Source: Botrytis cinerea B05.10
Taxonomy: Eukaryota; Ascomycota; Leotiomycetes; Helotiales; Sclerotiniaceae
NCBI RefSeq assembly: GCF_000143535.2
Contig: NC_037318.1
Location: 1,240,001-1,304,000, forward strand
Direction of reading: 5' to 3'
DNA length: 64,000 bases
Below, one piece after another: positions 10,484 through 20,872 of this stretch. Under the pieces are notes generated by a model. That model saw nothing but the letters and a program-made list of their open reading frames with translations, had not been told where the DNA came from and ran no database searches. A program made the translations under genes and the position numbers. Numbering within the stretch: position 1 is the stretch's first letter; every line of letters starts with the position of its first letter.

Positions 10484-12576
10484 CTATACAATGGGAACGT
10501 TTTTAGCTCGGTAGTCATACCACAACGGACTCGTTCTCTTTTGTTGAAAGCCCACTAGACTCTGCTGTAGATCCTCGATCGCACTCGCATACTTCACCAA
10601 ACTTGCCTCGCTCCAAGCAGTCCCCATTAATGCCAACCCAAATGGCATTCCATCCACTGGGCTCACACCTGCTGGTAATGTAACCATTGGATATCCTGCT
10701 TGGGCCGCAATTTGATAAGTTTGACCCACATCGGGTGGTACCAGTAATGCGGTAAGTTGAGTACCGTTGTTGTAAAGGGCTGCATCTATTCCATCTTCAC
10801 GGGTAGTGCGGTGACAGAAATTGAGGGCTTCCCAGTATGTTTCGTTCATGATACCGCCAGTAGCGAGAGAGGCTAAAAACCCATCTTGTCCTGATTTAAA
10901 GGCAGGATGAACGCCTGGAAGACCACCTTCGGATCCAACATTGTCGATATTGTACTGGACAATATCTTCAACGGTGCGAATATCAGTATTGTTGAGATCT
11001 GCGAGATATTTCACAATGTCGTTGTAGAAGTCAACTGCTACATATGTGTACTCGGATTCGTTGGGATATCCACGAGTAGTACCATAGTCCCAATCCCAGC
11101 CATCCTGAGAAATAATGGTCTGCCAGTAAGGGAGTTCAGTGCCATTGATGATCGTAGCACCAGCGGCTTCTATCTCAGAAACAAGGCTGAGAAGCTGGGA
11201 CTGTTGGTCCGAATCGGCAAATTTCCAAAAACTTAGCCAAGGTAGCCCAAAAACTGCGCCTTGGAGAGCGGTCTTGTTGCTAAGATATTGAGAGTAGCCA
11301 CCGGCTGGCGCATCTTGCACAAGCGTATAGTTGTCACGGGCGTCGGGGCCGTAAATTCCGTCAAGGCAGTAGGTAGCATCTCGGACAGATTTGGCGAAAC
11401 ATCCAACGGTATCTTGATTGTGAGATTCAGGAATGACACTAGAAAAAATGTCAATATGATAAACGGCTATAGAGATGGTGCACCAAGAGTATCCAATAGT
11501 CAAAACTACAGTCTGCTCGAGGACGATCTGGTTATCTGAACATGTTCAACATTCAAAATGGGCTCTCAGATCAATAATCTCTCATTGCCGGACTGTAGAA
11601 CCGTTAAACCCTGATAGCAAAGCGGACTTACCCGTCACGTGAAGTAAGGCCAACAGTTGGTTTGAAACCGACGACACCATTTCGCTCGGCTGGATTGATC
11701 ACGCTTCCATCGGTCTCAGTACCAAGTGCAAAAGTAATAAGGTTTGCGCCAACAGCCGAAGCACTACCCGATGAGCTGCCTCCAGGAGTAGTGGTTAAAT
11801 TGTATGGCGATCGACACTGACCACCCCGGGCCGAGTAACCTTCAGAATATGAGTTTGAGCGCATATCGGCCCATTCACTGAGAGTACTATGTCCCATTAG
11901 AATGGCCCCAGATTCGCGAAGCCGTTTCACGACATGAGCATCACGAGGGACGATGGAACCGAGCAACATCCAAGAACCAGCAGTAGTTTCTAATTTGTCC
12001 TTGGTAGCAATGTTCTGGCACCTGTCAGCAGGACCGCGAAAGAATCTGTTGGCTCAAACTTACATCTTTCACTAGAAACGGTATGCCATGTAATGGTCCG
12101 CGGATTTTACCTAATTTACGTTCATGGTCGAGCGCAGAAGCTATTTGCATGAATTCAGGATTGATTTGCATTACAGTTCTATCGACATTGTCAACCATCG
12201 GTGCATGGAGCATGACGCCAGAAATCGATGCAAATGTTACTCACCTGATATATTCGTCTGTTTGGTAAATCCTCTCCAAATAACACATGACGATTTGCAC
12301 TGACGTCAATGTCCCATTTGACAAGACCGATTGCAGTTGATCGATCGAAGCCTCCTCTAACTTAAATCCATTGCATAATGGCATGGGAAATTGACCACTG
12401 TCTGCTAGACTGCCATTTTGAAGAATAGGAAAATCATATGGAGAAGGGTCCTCTAAGAGCTGGGTTTCAACAATGTCGGTGATATTAGAGACAGGCTTCA
12501 GGTACTTCGGACTCGGACTACCGATTGTCGAGGCAATCAACGTAGTCGCTGTAACAAATGCTTTGATGAGCACCAT
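10484..12576 (-). CDS. Secreted amidase (amidase signature family)
   Basis: Members hydrolyse carboxamides through a Ser-cisSer-Lys triad; the natural substrate cannot be told from sequence. Four exons (12245-12576, 12064-12178, 11632-12014, 10484-11438) join to 594 residues. The start at 12576 opens a signal peptide ([20 protein letters not shown]), so it is probably exported. The catalytic set is visible: Lys148 in FLVKD, the GGSSSGS loop with Ser229, and the nucleophile Ser253 in [12 protein letters not shown], with the family's 24-residue spacing between the two serines. Many N-x-S/T sites fit secretion. Introns are 66, 49 and 193 nt. An upstream in-frame ATG (12630) would spoil the signal peptide. 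It is divergent from the TMEM19-like gene. Confidence 0.93.
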
Positions 12577-13469
12577 AGTGTGCTGGCAAAGTTGAGAGAG
12601 CAGGAATCGATGCAAGAAGAGAGAAAGCAAGACTTAGGGAATGAAAACATTATGTACTGACTATCAGCTATACCGATAAGGGAGGGATGCGTATGCTCTC
12701 CCATCAAGAGGGGAAATATCACCCACCTTTGGAGAGTTGCAGATACACCTGCATATCTCCATCTCAGCACTCATGCAAGCCAAGACATGGGTAGCAGATC
12801 ATTTCTGCTGGGTATAACCATCAAATATCACAAATATTCATCATAGATCCTCCACTCCATTACCGGTGAAGTGGCCGGGCGATGCCGGTTCACTGCAGAT
12901 AAAGAACGTCGGTGTAAATCTGTGATTTATACTTTGAAAGCAAAAGTGGGAAGAAGATAAGAAAGAGTGAAAGAGATCCGTTTGTAAAGAGAGATCTCGT
13001 GCGTTTGACAAATGGAAACTTGCAGCTGGCCACCGGGAGACGGAAGTCACGTATCACGGAGAAACCTTATCAGGCTACCGATCCGTGTCCCATAATGTGT
13101 TTACCTTAGCTAGGTGTAGGTGCGTCTTTGATTCAACAGATTTGTTATTGTATGGAGGATGGAGAATGGTGAAGAGGGAAACCGTTTTGTATATAAAAAA
13201 TGGCAATTTCAGAATCCGTCTGCAATTGAATCTAATATCGATGCTGCCCTTACTTATTAGGTAATCGTGTTGTCTGAAAATATGTCAGCCATACATACCA
13301 CAATGACGTTGTTGATTGGCTCCCCACGAATAGCCACAATATCAACACTGCACTCATTGTTCTTCGAAATTGTGACATTCGACATTTCAAAGCACCATCT
13401 TCCTGCCTACCACTCACTAAACTTCTCCCAACAGTCTTTAACAAGAATTGATATATAGTTTGAGCCACC
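12577..13469. promoter_or_regulatory. Divergent promoter region, amidase/TMEM19-like gene
   Basis: This 893-base gap holds the upstream regions of two divergent genes. A TATA-like string (gtatataaaa) lies near 13190-13200 and polypurine runs occur around 12940-12980. The short open frames on either strand have no supporting features. Confidence 0.45.
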
Positions 13470-14600
13470 ATGAAGGCGGCTATCGCTATTCCGGTCACTC
13501 TGGCTATGGTGTATAGAGCTGGATCGCACAAAAGTTTAACTCCTGCCGGCATTGTTGCAGCTGTTTTCACAGCTGCCGCACACGCTTTACATCCTTGGAA
13601 TTTGCCCTTTGCGCTTTTGATCATATTCTATCTCATTGGCACAAGAGTTACTAAGGTTCGTTGCTTCTTTGTAAGCTCATCTACTGTTCTGACGAATCTA
13701 GGTCAAACATGATGTCAAGGCTAAGCTAACGGTGCAATCCACCGGGTCTGCTGGAGGCGAAGGAGCTCGTACTCATACGCAAGGTACGAAAATACCTCCT
13801 CTATTCCAATGCTAAAACTAACGTGTGTAGTTATTTCGAATTCTGCCGTTGCCTCTGTTCTTACCCTTATGCACGCATATCAACTACACAAACGAGAGAA
13901 CGAACCAGATTCGTCTAACGGCGCGTGTTACACATGGGGTGGTGATCTTCTTGTAGTGGGAATAATAGCAAATTACGCAGTTGTTGCGGCGGACACATTT
14001 AGCTCGGAACTTGGAATTCTATCTTCAGCCCACCCACGGCTTATTACATCCCCGACTCTGCGAAAAGTACCACCGGGAACAAATGGAGGTGTTACGGTTT
14101 GGGGTCTTGTGGCAGGCCTACTAGGTTCTCTTATCATAGCTACTGTTTCTATGGCTCTGGTACCATTCTGTAGCCCTAAAGAATTTGCGGAAAATGGATG
14201 GTCCTTCTTACAGCGACAACGATTTACCTATGCGTTGACCATATGGGGAGCTCTTGGAAGTGTGGTGGATAGCTTCTTAGGCGGTTGGTTCCAGATGAGC
14301 GTTGTGGATACAAGGACTGGACGTATCGTAGAAGGACAAGGTGGAAAACGCGTATTGGTAGTTGCGGGTGATCCTATCGGTCTGCACCAGGGAAAGAGCA
14401 ACCAGCCCGATGCTTCCAAAACTCCACTTAAGTCCAGTCTCAAGCCTGGCCACCCAAGTCGAATCATTGAGAACGGATATTTAAACATCCTTGATAATAA
14501 TGAGGTCAATTTTCTTATGGCATTGACTATGAGCTTGGGAGCTATGGGTATTGCAAGTTGGGTATGGAATGTCCCATTTTCAAGCATTTATACTTTTTAA
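13470..14600 (+). CDS. TMEM19/DUF92 family membrane protein
   Basis: TMEM19-like (DUF92) proteins are polytopic membrane proteins of largely unknown function in fungi, related to chloroplast VTE6-type phytyl-phosphate kinases. Three exons (13470-13655, 13702-13783, 13831-14600) join to 345 residues; introns are 46 and 47 nt. Hydrophobic segments are evident at the N-terminus (TPAGIVAAVFTAAAHAL and FALLIIFYLIGTRVTK), in DLLVVGIIANYAVVAADTFS, in VWGLVAGLLGSLIIATVSMA and at the C-terminus. The family signature AADTFSSELGIL is present, as is the second conserved block LGSVVDSFLGGWFQ. A hydrophilic insert of about 70 residues precedes the last segment. The membrane it occupies is not evident. Confidence 0.9.
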
Positions 14601-14893
14601 GGGACGGTGTGCCTACGGTTTTGATCAAAACCAGCTGTAATAATGTACGCATAGATTCTAGATGAATGATATTTAAACATATTTTTTTCTCTCAATGCTT
14701 CATAGCAGGTTATGGCAAAAGGGGTATCCACAAGTGTGGCTTAAGTATTAGCATGCCTCTAAGTTAACTATATAATCATTAAATGTACAGAACAATCAAA
14801 ACCCACTATTTCCATTGAGGTAGGTATACTTCTTGGTAAGAAAATAAAACTAAAGATATATCAAAGTCCCAGAACCGTCGCCCAGGCACGATT

Positions 14894-17800
14894 CTATGCC
14901 GCATCACCTTGCAAAGCTGTATTTTCAGCAACTATCTGTTCGCAGTAGATTCTCAACTCTTCAATCTGCGCATCTCTCCTTTCCACTCGAGCTGTCAAAC
15001 TTACTACGTCGGCATCTGCACCTTCGAGTTCTTCGATACGTTTTACACTCTCAGCCAGTCGAGCAACAAGGTACTGGATATGCAGAGCTGCATCTGTAGT
15101 AGGCTGACTCATGCCACTGGGTTTCCCTCCTTGAGCTCCTTGAGCACCTTTGACCGATTCAGCAGAGGAAGCGGCGCTCGAAGCTGGTTTTTCAGGTTTG
15201 GTCTTTTGTTGTGGCCTTGGAGGAACAGGAGGTGGCCTTGGAGGGGCTGGAGGTGGCTGTCCTTCTGAATCAGAACTAGATGGCGGTAGTGGTGGGAGAT
15301 TGGTGCTCGGATGGGGAGCTGGAAGAGCTGGGTCCGCAGCGGAAGGTCCGGCTGCTCGATGAACGACTGGTCGTCGAGGGCTTTCAGGCTCAGAATCTAT
15401 TGGGAAAAATGAAAATAGAGCTTTCTGCTCGGTAGTCAAGTGATTGTAATCGAAATCACTAAAGTCAATACCATCCCAAATTTGTTGTTGTATCGGCGAT
15501 AAGACACCGACGTATAAATCAGGCCTGTGTATACCACGACGTATAGGCGCCAAAGCAGTTTTTGGTTTCGTCCCTGCCTTCAATTTTTTCGCTTCTTTCT
15601 TCGCTTTCTTCGCTACTTTCCTCGCTTCTTTCCTAGCTTTCTTTGCTTCTTTCTTTGCTTTCTTTGCTTCTTTCTTTGCTTTCTTTGCTTCTTCCTCATC
15701 TTTCGGAGGAGCGCGAAAAGATGGTGGTGCAGGCCCGAATCCTAGAGCTTCTCTATACCCGCTCCTTCCCTTTGGACAATCAGTCCCCTTTTCACACCGC
15801 GTAATCCATTGATCCACCATATCTTGCTCAGAATCATTCAAATGCTTGGACTCCTTGATGGTATTGAAACTTGCGAGAGCTTTAGCTGTGTCACCGTCAT
15901 AATATACAGCAATAGCGACCAAGTTCAATATTTCTACAATCACCTTCTCATCACCGACTTCTTCGGCCTGAAGTCTAGCTTGTTCCACTGCTGCTAACAC
16001 TCTCTTCATATCACCTTTGGTTTTACCGTTTAAGGCTCGTTGAAGAATCATGAAACCCATCAACATCTGAATAGTTTGAGCACTAGCTTTTGCCCGTTGT
16101 TGGTTGAGTTGACGCCTTTCCTCTTCTGCTTCTGCGCTAGTTCCAGTAACGCTCTTTCGTACCTTCTTCCTTTCTTCCTCGAGCACATCCACTTTTGCAG
16201 AGAGTTCACTGTTTCGTTCCGTAAGTTCTTTGATTTTCTCGGCATGAACCCGCTCACGTTCAGCAGCATCCCCAGTAGCGTCAATTGGCTTTGTGGCTGC
16301 GTTTTCCAGTTCGAGCTTAAGTTCAGCTGTGGTTTCCTGAAGCAACTTATTTTCCGCTGTTATATCATTGACTAAATCTTCAGCCTGTTGGACGATTTCT
16401 GCCAGCTCTTCAATTTGCTTCACGTTATCCTCAATTTTCTCGTCGAGGAATGTTTCTCGCTTGCGCCATTCTACTTCCTGCTCTTCGAAATGACGAATCC
16501 TGATTTGGTTATACTCCAATTCTTTCTGGGTTGGAGGAACTGGTGGTGCTGGTAGTTGCAGGCTCCTTAAACGAACGACCTCGAGCTGGGTCGCATCGTT
16601 TTCCTCGTTTAGATGACGAATCATTTCGGCATCTTCCGTTTTCATTTCCTTTAACCGGCCAATCTCAGTTGTGGATTTTTTCAATTCTTTCGTCATATTT
16701 TCAAGCAATGTGGCTTTTGTCACTACCTCTTTCTTCAGTCGTTCGTTCTCATCTCCAACTTTCTTTGTATCTTGCGTCAACTTCTGGACACTTGCCGTAG
16801 CCTTCTTTAACTCTTCCGTTAGACGTTTAACCTCATCCGCATTTGCTCCATCGCCGAGGGTTTTCACTCGGACCTTTTCGAGCTCCTTCAATAACTCCTC
16901 TACACGTTTTTGAACAACGGCGTTTGCACTTTGACTAGCTTCTAGCTGCTTCTTGAGCTCTTCTGATTGATCTGCGTCTAGACTCTTTTGCAAGATTTCC
17001 AGCTGTTTCTTGAGCTCCACATTCTCCTTTAATATGGTCTCACGAACTCCTGTTCTTAAGGTCTTGATAGTTTTCTCAAACTCAGTGGCTTTCTCCTTAG
17101 ACTGATTAAGTTCCTCCTTAGACTGATTGAGTTCCTCCTTAGACTGATTGAGTTCCTCCTTAGACTGATTAAGTTCCTTCTTAGATTGATTGAGTGTCTT
17201 CTTAGATTGATTAAGTTCCTCCTTAGATTGATTAAGTTCCTTCTTAGATTGATTGAGTGCTTCGTTAGATTGATTAAGTTCCTCCTTAAACTGATTGAGT
17301 GCTTCCTTAGATTGATTAAGTTCCTCCTTAGACTGATTAAGTGCCTTGTTAGACTGATTGAGTGCCTCCTTAGACTGATTAAGTGCCTCATTCAGTTGAT
17401 TAATTTGGGTTTTTAACTGAAGAATTTGAGCGGCGAGAGTCTGCCTGTCGAGTGTTAAATTGTTCTCTCTTTGAATTTGCAATTGTTCTTCGTCCTCAAA
17501 TTGCTTGACCTTGGCTTTTAACGCGATAACACTGATTTCCAAATCACCTCTCGCTTTTTCTTTTCGCTCTGATTCTAGAGCTGCATCTAGGTATCTCACT
17601 TGTGAGCTCTCCAATTTCCGAATCCTTCCGTTCAAGTCAGTGATCATCTCTCCCAATTTAACTGCTTCTTTCTTGAGTCGTTTTTTCTCTTCCTCAAGAC
17701 GCTGTACTGTGACTTTAAGGTTTTCACCCGCGTGATACCCGGCCTCTTCCAATTCATTTTTCTGTTTTTCCTCTTTCAAGTCTTTCTCCAACTTCTTGAT

Positions 17801-18767
17801 TGTCTCATCCTTCTCGAGGACCTGTTTTTGCAGTGTTTGAATTACTGCATCCTTCTCTTTGTCTGTATCTTTGGCAGCAGCTTCGTCTCTCTCCTTTTTA
17901 TCAGCCTCTCTGCGTTTAGACAAGGCATCAAGCTCTTCTTTGAGTAAGCGAATTTTGTCATCTTTATCACGCAAGGCCTTTGTATGTTTTTCGTCCTCCT
18001 TTTTTTTGTCCTCTTGATTCTTTTTGTCGCGCGTATCTTTTGTGGCCGCATCAACTTTAGCCATAGCCTCTTTATGCTCTTTTTCGAGTTTTGCATTACG
18101 GATTTCCATCTCCAGTTTTTCGGCCTCCGCCTGTCTTACTTGGTCTTGGAGCGCCATCAATTCAGCCACATACTTGTCCCCTTCTTTTCCCTTGGTCTTT
18201 AGTTCAGCCTCGAGCTTTTTGGCCTTCTCTTTCCACTGCTCGACTGTTAGTCCTCCGGGTGCTTCTCCATGTGGCAAATTCATTTTCTTCGCCTATTGGT
18301 ATAATTAGTACTGGCCTTACATCAATACTCTACTGGGGTGCTCAAATATTGTTTGGATTAGAAATAAAACTTGAACTCACGCCCTCCTCCATCAGTATTC
18401 TGATTTCCTCAATTTGTTCCTGGGTAAATTTTCCATTTTCCAAATCGGCTTTCATCATCTTCTCCGCCTCAGCCCAGCTCGCAAAGTATTCGGCCGTGGT
18501 TTCTTGTGCAGATTTTTCAGCTAGGCCTGGCCCAGATTGATCGACAGTGGGCGTACCTCGTATTGTTTCTGCTTTCTTCGAGGGCTTTGGTTTATCGTTA
18601 TCTTTGGATCCAGGCTTTCCCCCTTCTCCCTCTGCGGGCGCCATAGGCGGCTCAAAGCCTGGGGCCCACTCATTATCCTGAATCAAACCAGTTAGACACA
18701 TCTTTGGAAGCTATGGATATGAGTATGGAGCAATACTTACGTCATCTGGTGGTGGCACCGCTGCCAT
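14894..18767 (-). CDS. Large coiled-coil protein with heptad repeat array
   Basis: No enzyme domain is recognised. Exons 18741-18767, 18381-18677 and 14894-18292 join to 1240 residues. The tiny first exon encodes MAAVPPPDD. After an acidic, Pro-rich head, residues of about 110-800 are almost continuous charged coiled coil (Glu/Lys/Gln/Leu). Within it, 14 tandem copies of a seven-residue unit of the LNQSKEE type lie near residues 410-507. A helical stretch around 830-900 (LNLVAIAVYYDGDTAKALASF) resembles a TPR-like hairpin. Then come a Lys/Ala run (EAKKAKK units), a Pro-rich region (PPPAPPRPPPVPPRPQQ) and a final coiled coil. It could be a scaffold or tether; localisation is unknown. Downstream on the same strand is a small TPR-like gene's neighbour region. 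Confidence 0.85.
17095..17395 (-). repeat. 21-bp tandem array coding LNQSKEE heptads
   Basis: About 14 head-to-tail copies of a 21-base unit (plus strand form ctgattaagttcctccttag plus one base) differ by one to three bases each. Each copy codes one coiled-coil heptad, so length change keeps frame and helix register. The array is free of stops in antisense frames too, which creates spurious open frames there. Confidence 0.9.
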
Positions 18768-19273
18768 TGTGACTAATTTCGATAGCTTTAATTGGTAAGG
18801 TAAGGGTAGCTGGGGATTTCACAGCCCAATATATCTAACCTTGTAGTTGATATCGAGTATAGAGATATATCGTGGATCTAAATCATAGATCAATATACAA
18901 AAAGGTCTTTATGAGAAACTCGGTTCATTGTTTTTGACGCATCCGGCATTTGTAACTATTTTTCGTAGACTCAATCACAAAGAGATGATACTAGTCTGTC
19001 AATACACTAGGAGTCTCATTGAAAGAAAACATACTATAGCTTCTGAAGAAACGGAACAATAGGCGTAGAGTTTCTAATGCACATCCGTTTCGAGCCTCGC
19101 TTGATGTCTTGCACTATTACATTCTCGGATCTCAACGTCAAATGAATCTCGGCAATGCCCAAAGAACTGTTGACAATGAATCCATATCATAGAAGAACGA
19201 TATATTATGTAACAGTGGTATCATGATTCTACCCTAACCACAAACTCACAACAAGAAATCTCTCGATCCACCT
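18768..19273. other. Intergenic region
   Basis: These 506 bases contain the upstream region of the coiled-coil gene and the 3' region of the TPR-like gene. I saw no further gene. Confidence 0.5.
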
Positions 19274-19741
19274 TCAAACACGTACTTTCCTCCCCCTCAT
19301 CTCCTCATCAATCTTCTTCTGAGCCTCCCTCATCAACCCCTCCACCTTCCCGCCCCAACCCCTAACATTAACCCCCCTCACCAACGCGACCCTCGCCTCC
19401 CTCCACCGTTTCATCCCCATAAAACACAACCCTCGATACAAAAAACATTTACTAATCTCATAGCAAAAACTCTGTTCCTCTGCAAGAAATGAAGCATTTT
19501 CCACGTGTCCGAGAGCTCGTTCGTACTCGGAATTCGCGAGGAGTGCACAACATCGGATGAGTTCCGTATTGATGTATCCTTTGAAAATTCGGTTGTTTAT
19601 TTTGAGTGATTCTCTGGCTCGTTGAGCAGCTGCGGAATCTTGATGGTGGCGAGAAGGTATGGAGCCATAAGTTGTTCCTGGAACCGGTGGGATAGGATAT
19701 TCTTTGCTGGGAAGCTTTGATTCTATGTTTGGTCGCCCCAT
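19274..19741 (-). CDS. Small TPR-like helical protein
   Basis: A single exon of 155 residues, not assigned to a known family. It starts MGRPNIESKLPSKEYPIPP, a Pro-rich head, followed by alpha-helical segments with TPR-like character: LIRCCALLANSEYERALGHV, then CYEISKCFLYRGLCFMGMKR and WREARVALVRG. It ends in a strongly basic tail (KKIDEEMRGRKVRV). Ala and Gly fall at positions usual for packed helix pairs. A splice in the 5' leader just upstream of the ATG is possible. Length and composition support a real gene; function is unknown. Confidence 0.65.
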   Translation of the reverse strand: MGRPNIESKLPSKEYPIPPVPGTTYGSIPSRHHQDSAAAQRARESLKINNRIFKGYINTELIRCCALLANSEYERALGHVENASFLAEEQSFCYEISKCFLYRGLCFMGMKRWREARVALVRGVNVRGWGGKVEGLMREAQKKIDEEMRGRKVRV

Positions 19742-20872
19742 TTGATTTCTGGAGAGAGTTAGAATGGAAGGTGAATACTAAGAATTACCATGGGGTCGAT
19801 ATGAATTTGAAATTGTCCGCACGAGGCCCATATCATGATTTTAGTGGTGTAAATGACCCAGCGCAGGGAAGAAGTATAACGTACCTAAACCATCAATCTA
19901 TCCACAAACGCCCTATGCACCAACTATCTTCCACTCCTACTCAAGACCGTCTTTGTGTCCTCAAGCTCCAACAAAGAAGCCGGCGAAGAGTACAAAAGCC
20001 TTGCAATTTCGGACTAGTCAGCTAAAATTTCCGGCTTTGACTTTTCTTAATTAATCGTCGCGCGTATTTTTTTCTAGCACAGTTTCCTATCCCAAAGCAG
20101 TTTTCATACAACTTTGGTTTGATAATGAAAAGTGTTGTCTTGTCATGTTTTGCTGGGGATCTATCACATGTGTAGTCAAAGAACAGAGGGTCCTGGCTGA
20201 GACAAACCATGGCGAACAAAGAAACGCGAAATGAAGTGCTACCGCCAGAAATGTATTGGTGTAACTGAGATAAAGAGCTGAAGGTGATTTGGTTTGACCT
20301 TGTCTGAGATTGAAGAAGATTATAGAAGGGTTCTGGAATATCGAGAATAGCTGATATGGAAAAGTGAACTTCTCTTGGTGGTGCACTGATTCAATTTCAA
20401 TATTGGAACCGAGTCAACGTGCCAGCTTCTTGATCGTCGAATTTGCTTGATGCGTTGAATACTTATAGCATTTATTCAGGAAGCATGATTGAAACTAATA
20501 AGATGTATTGGGTCAAAAATAGTAATAAAGTATTTGTTTAACTATTTCGATATTCTACCGAAGCACTTATCCAGTAGGCCTCTATGCATTGAACAAATTC
20601 CATTCTACCACAAAATCCCGTAATATTGTTACGGGCATCAAAAATGACGATACCAGTGATATATCTTTAATGTTCAGCGAGAATTTGCCGAAAATCATGA
20701 TCCATGAATAATGATCTGCCAAAGGTGTGTGGATGCTAGTAAGGCCAGAGCCCAAAAGACCTAACAGCATTGCTAAACCACACTTGGCCGGCCAGACATA
20801 GGCTGGAAAACATAAACCATTGATCTTGAGCGTGAATTGACAAGAAACGTTCGCTTTGACTCCCATAGCAAT
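19742..20872. other. Intergenic region
   Basis: This 1.1-kb gap lies between the TPR-like gene start and the C2H2-ankyrin stop. Unsupported open frames occur on the minus strand at 20087-20386 and 20582-20866; neither shows domains or sensible splice partners. Confidence 0.45.

Noticed and set aside
12241..12630. Upstream ATG at 12630 for the amidase
   Set aside because: Starting at 12576 gives a clean signal peptide; the longer form adds an unlikely 18-residue head.
17056..17391. Antisense open frames over the coiled-coil repeat array (Leu/Arg/Ser and Leu/Ile repeats)
   Set aside because: They are by-products of a stop-free 21-bp repeat; the sense frame forms a sensible 1240-residue protein.
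20582..20866. Hydrophobic 94-codon frame just after the ankyrin gene
   Set aside because: No family, no splice link, and it falls in the 3' region of the ankyrin gene.
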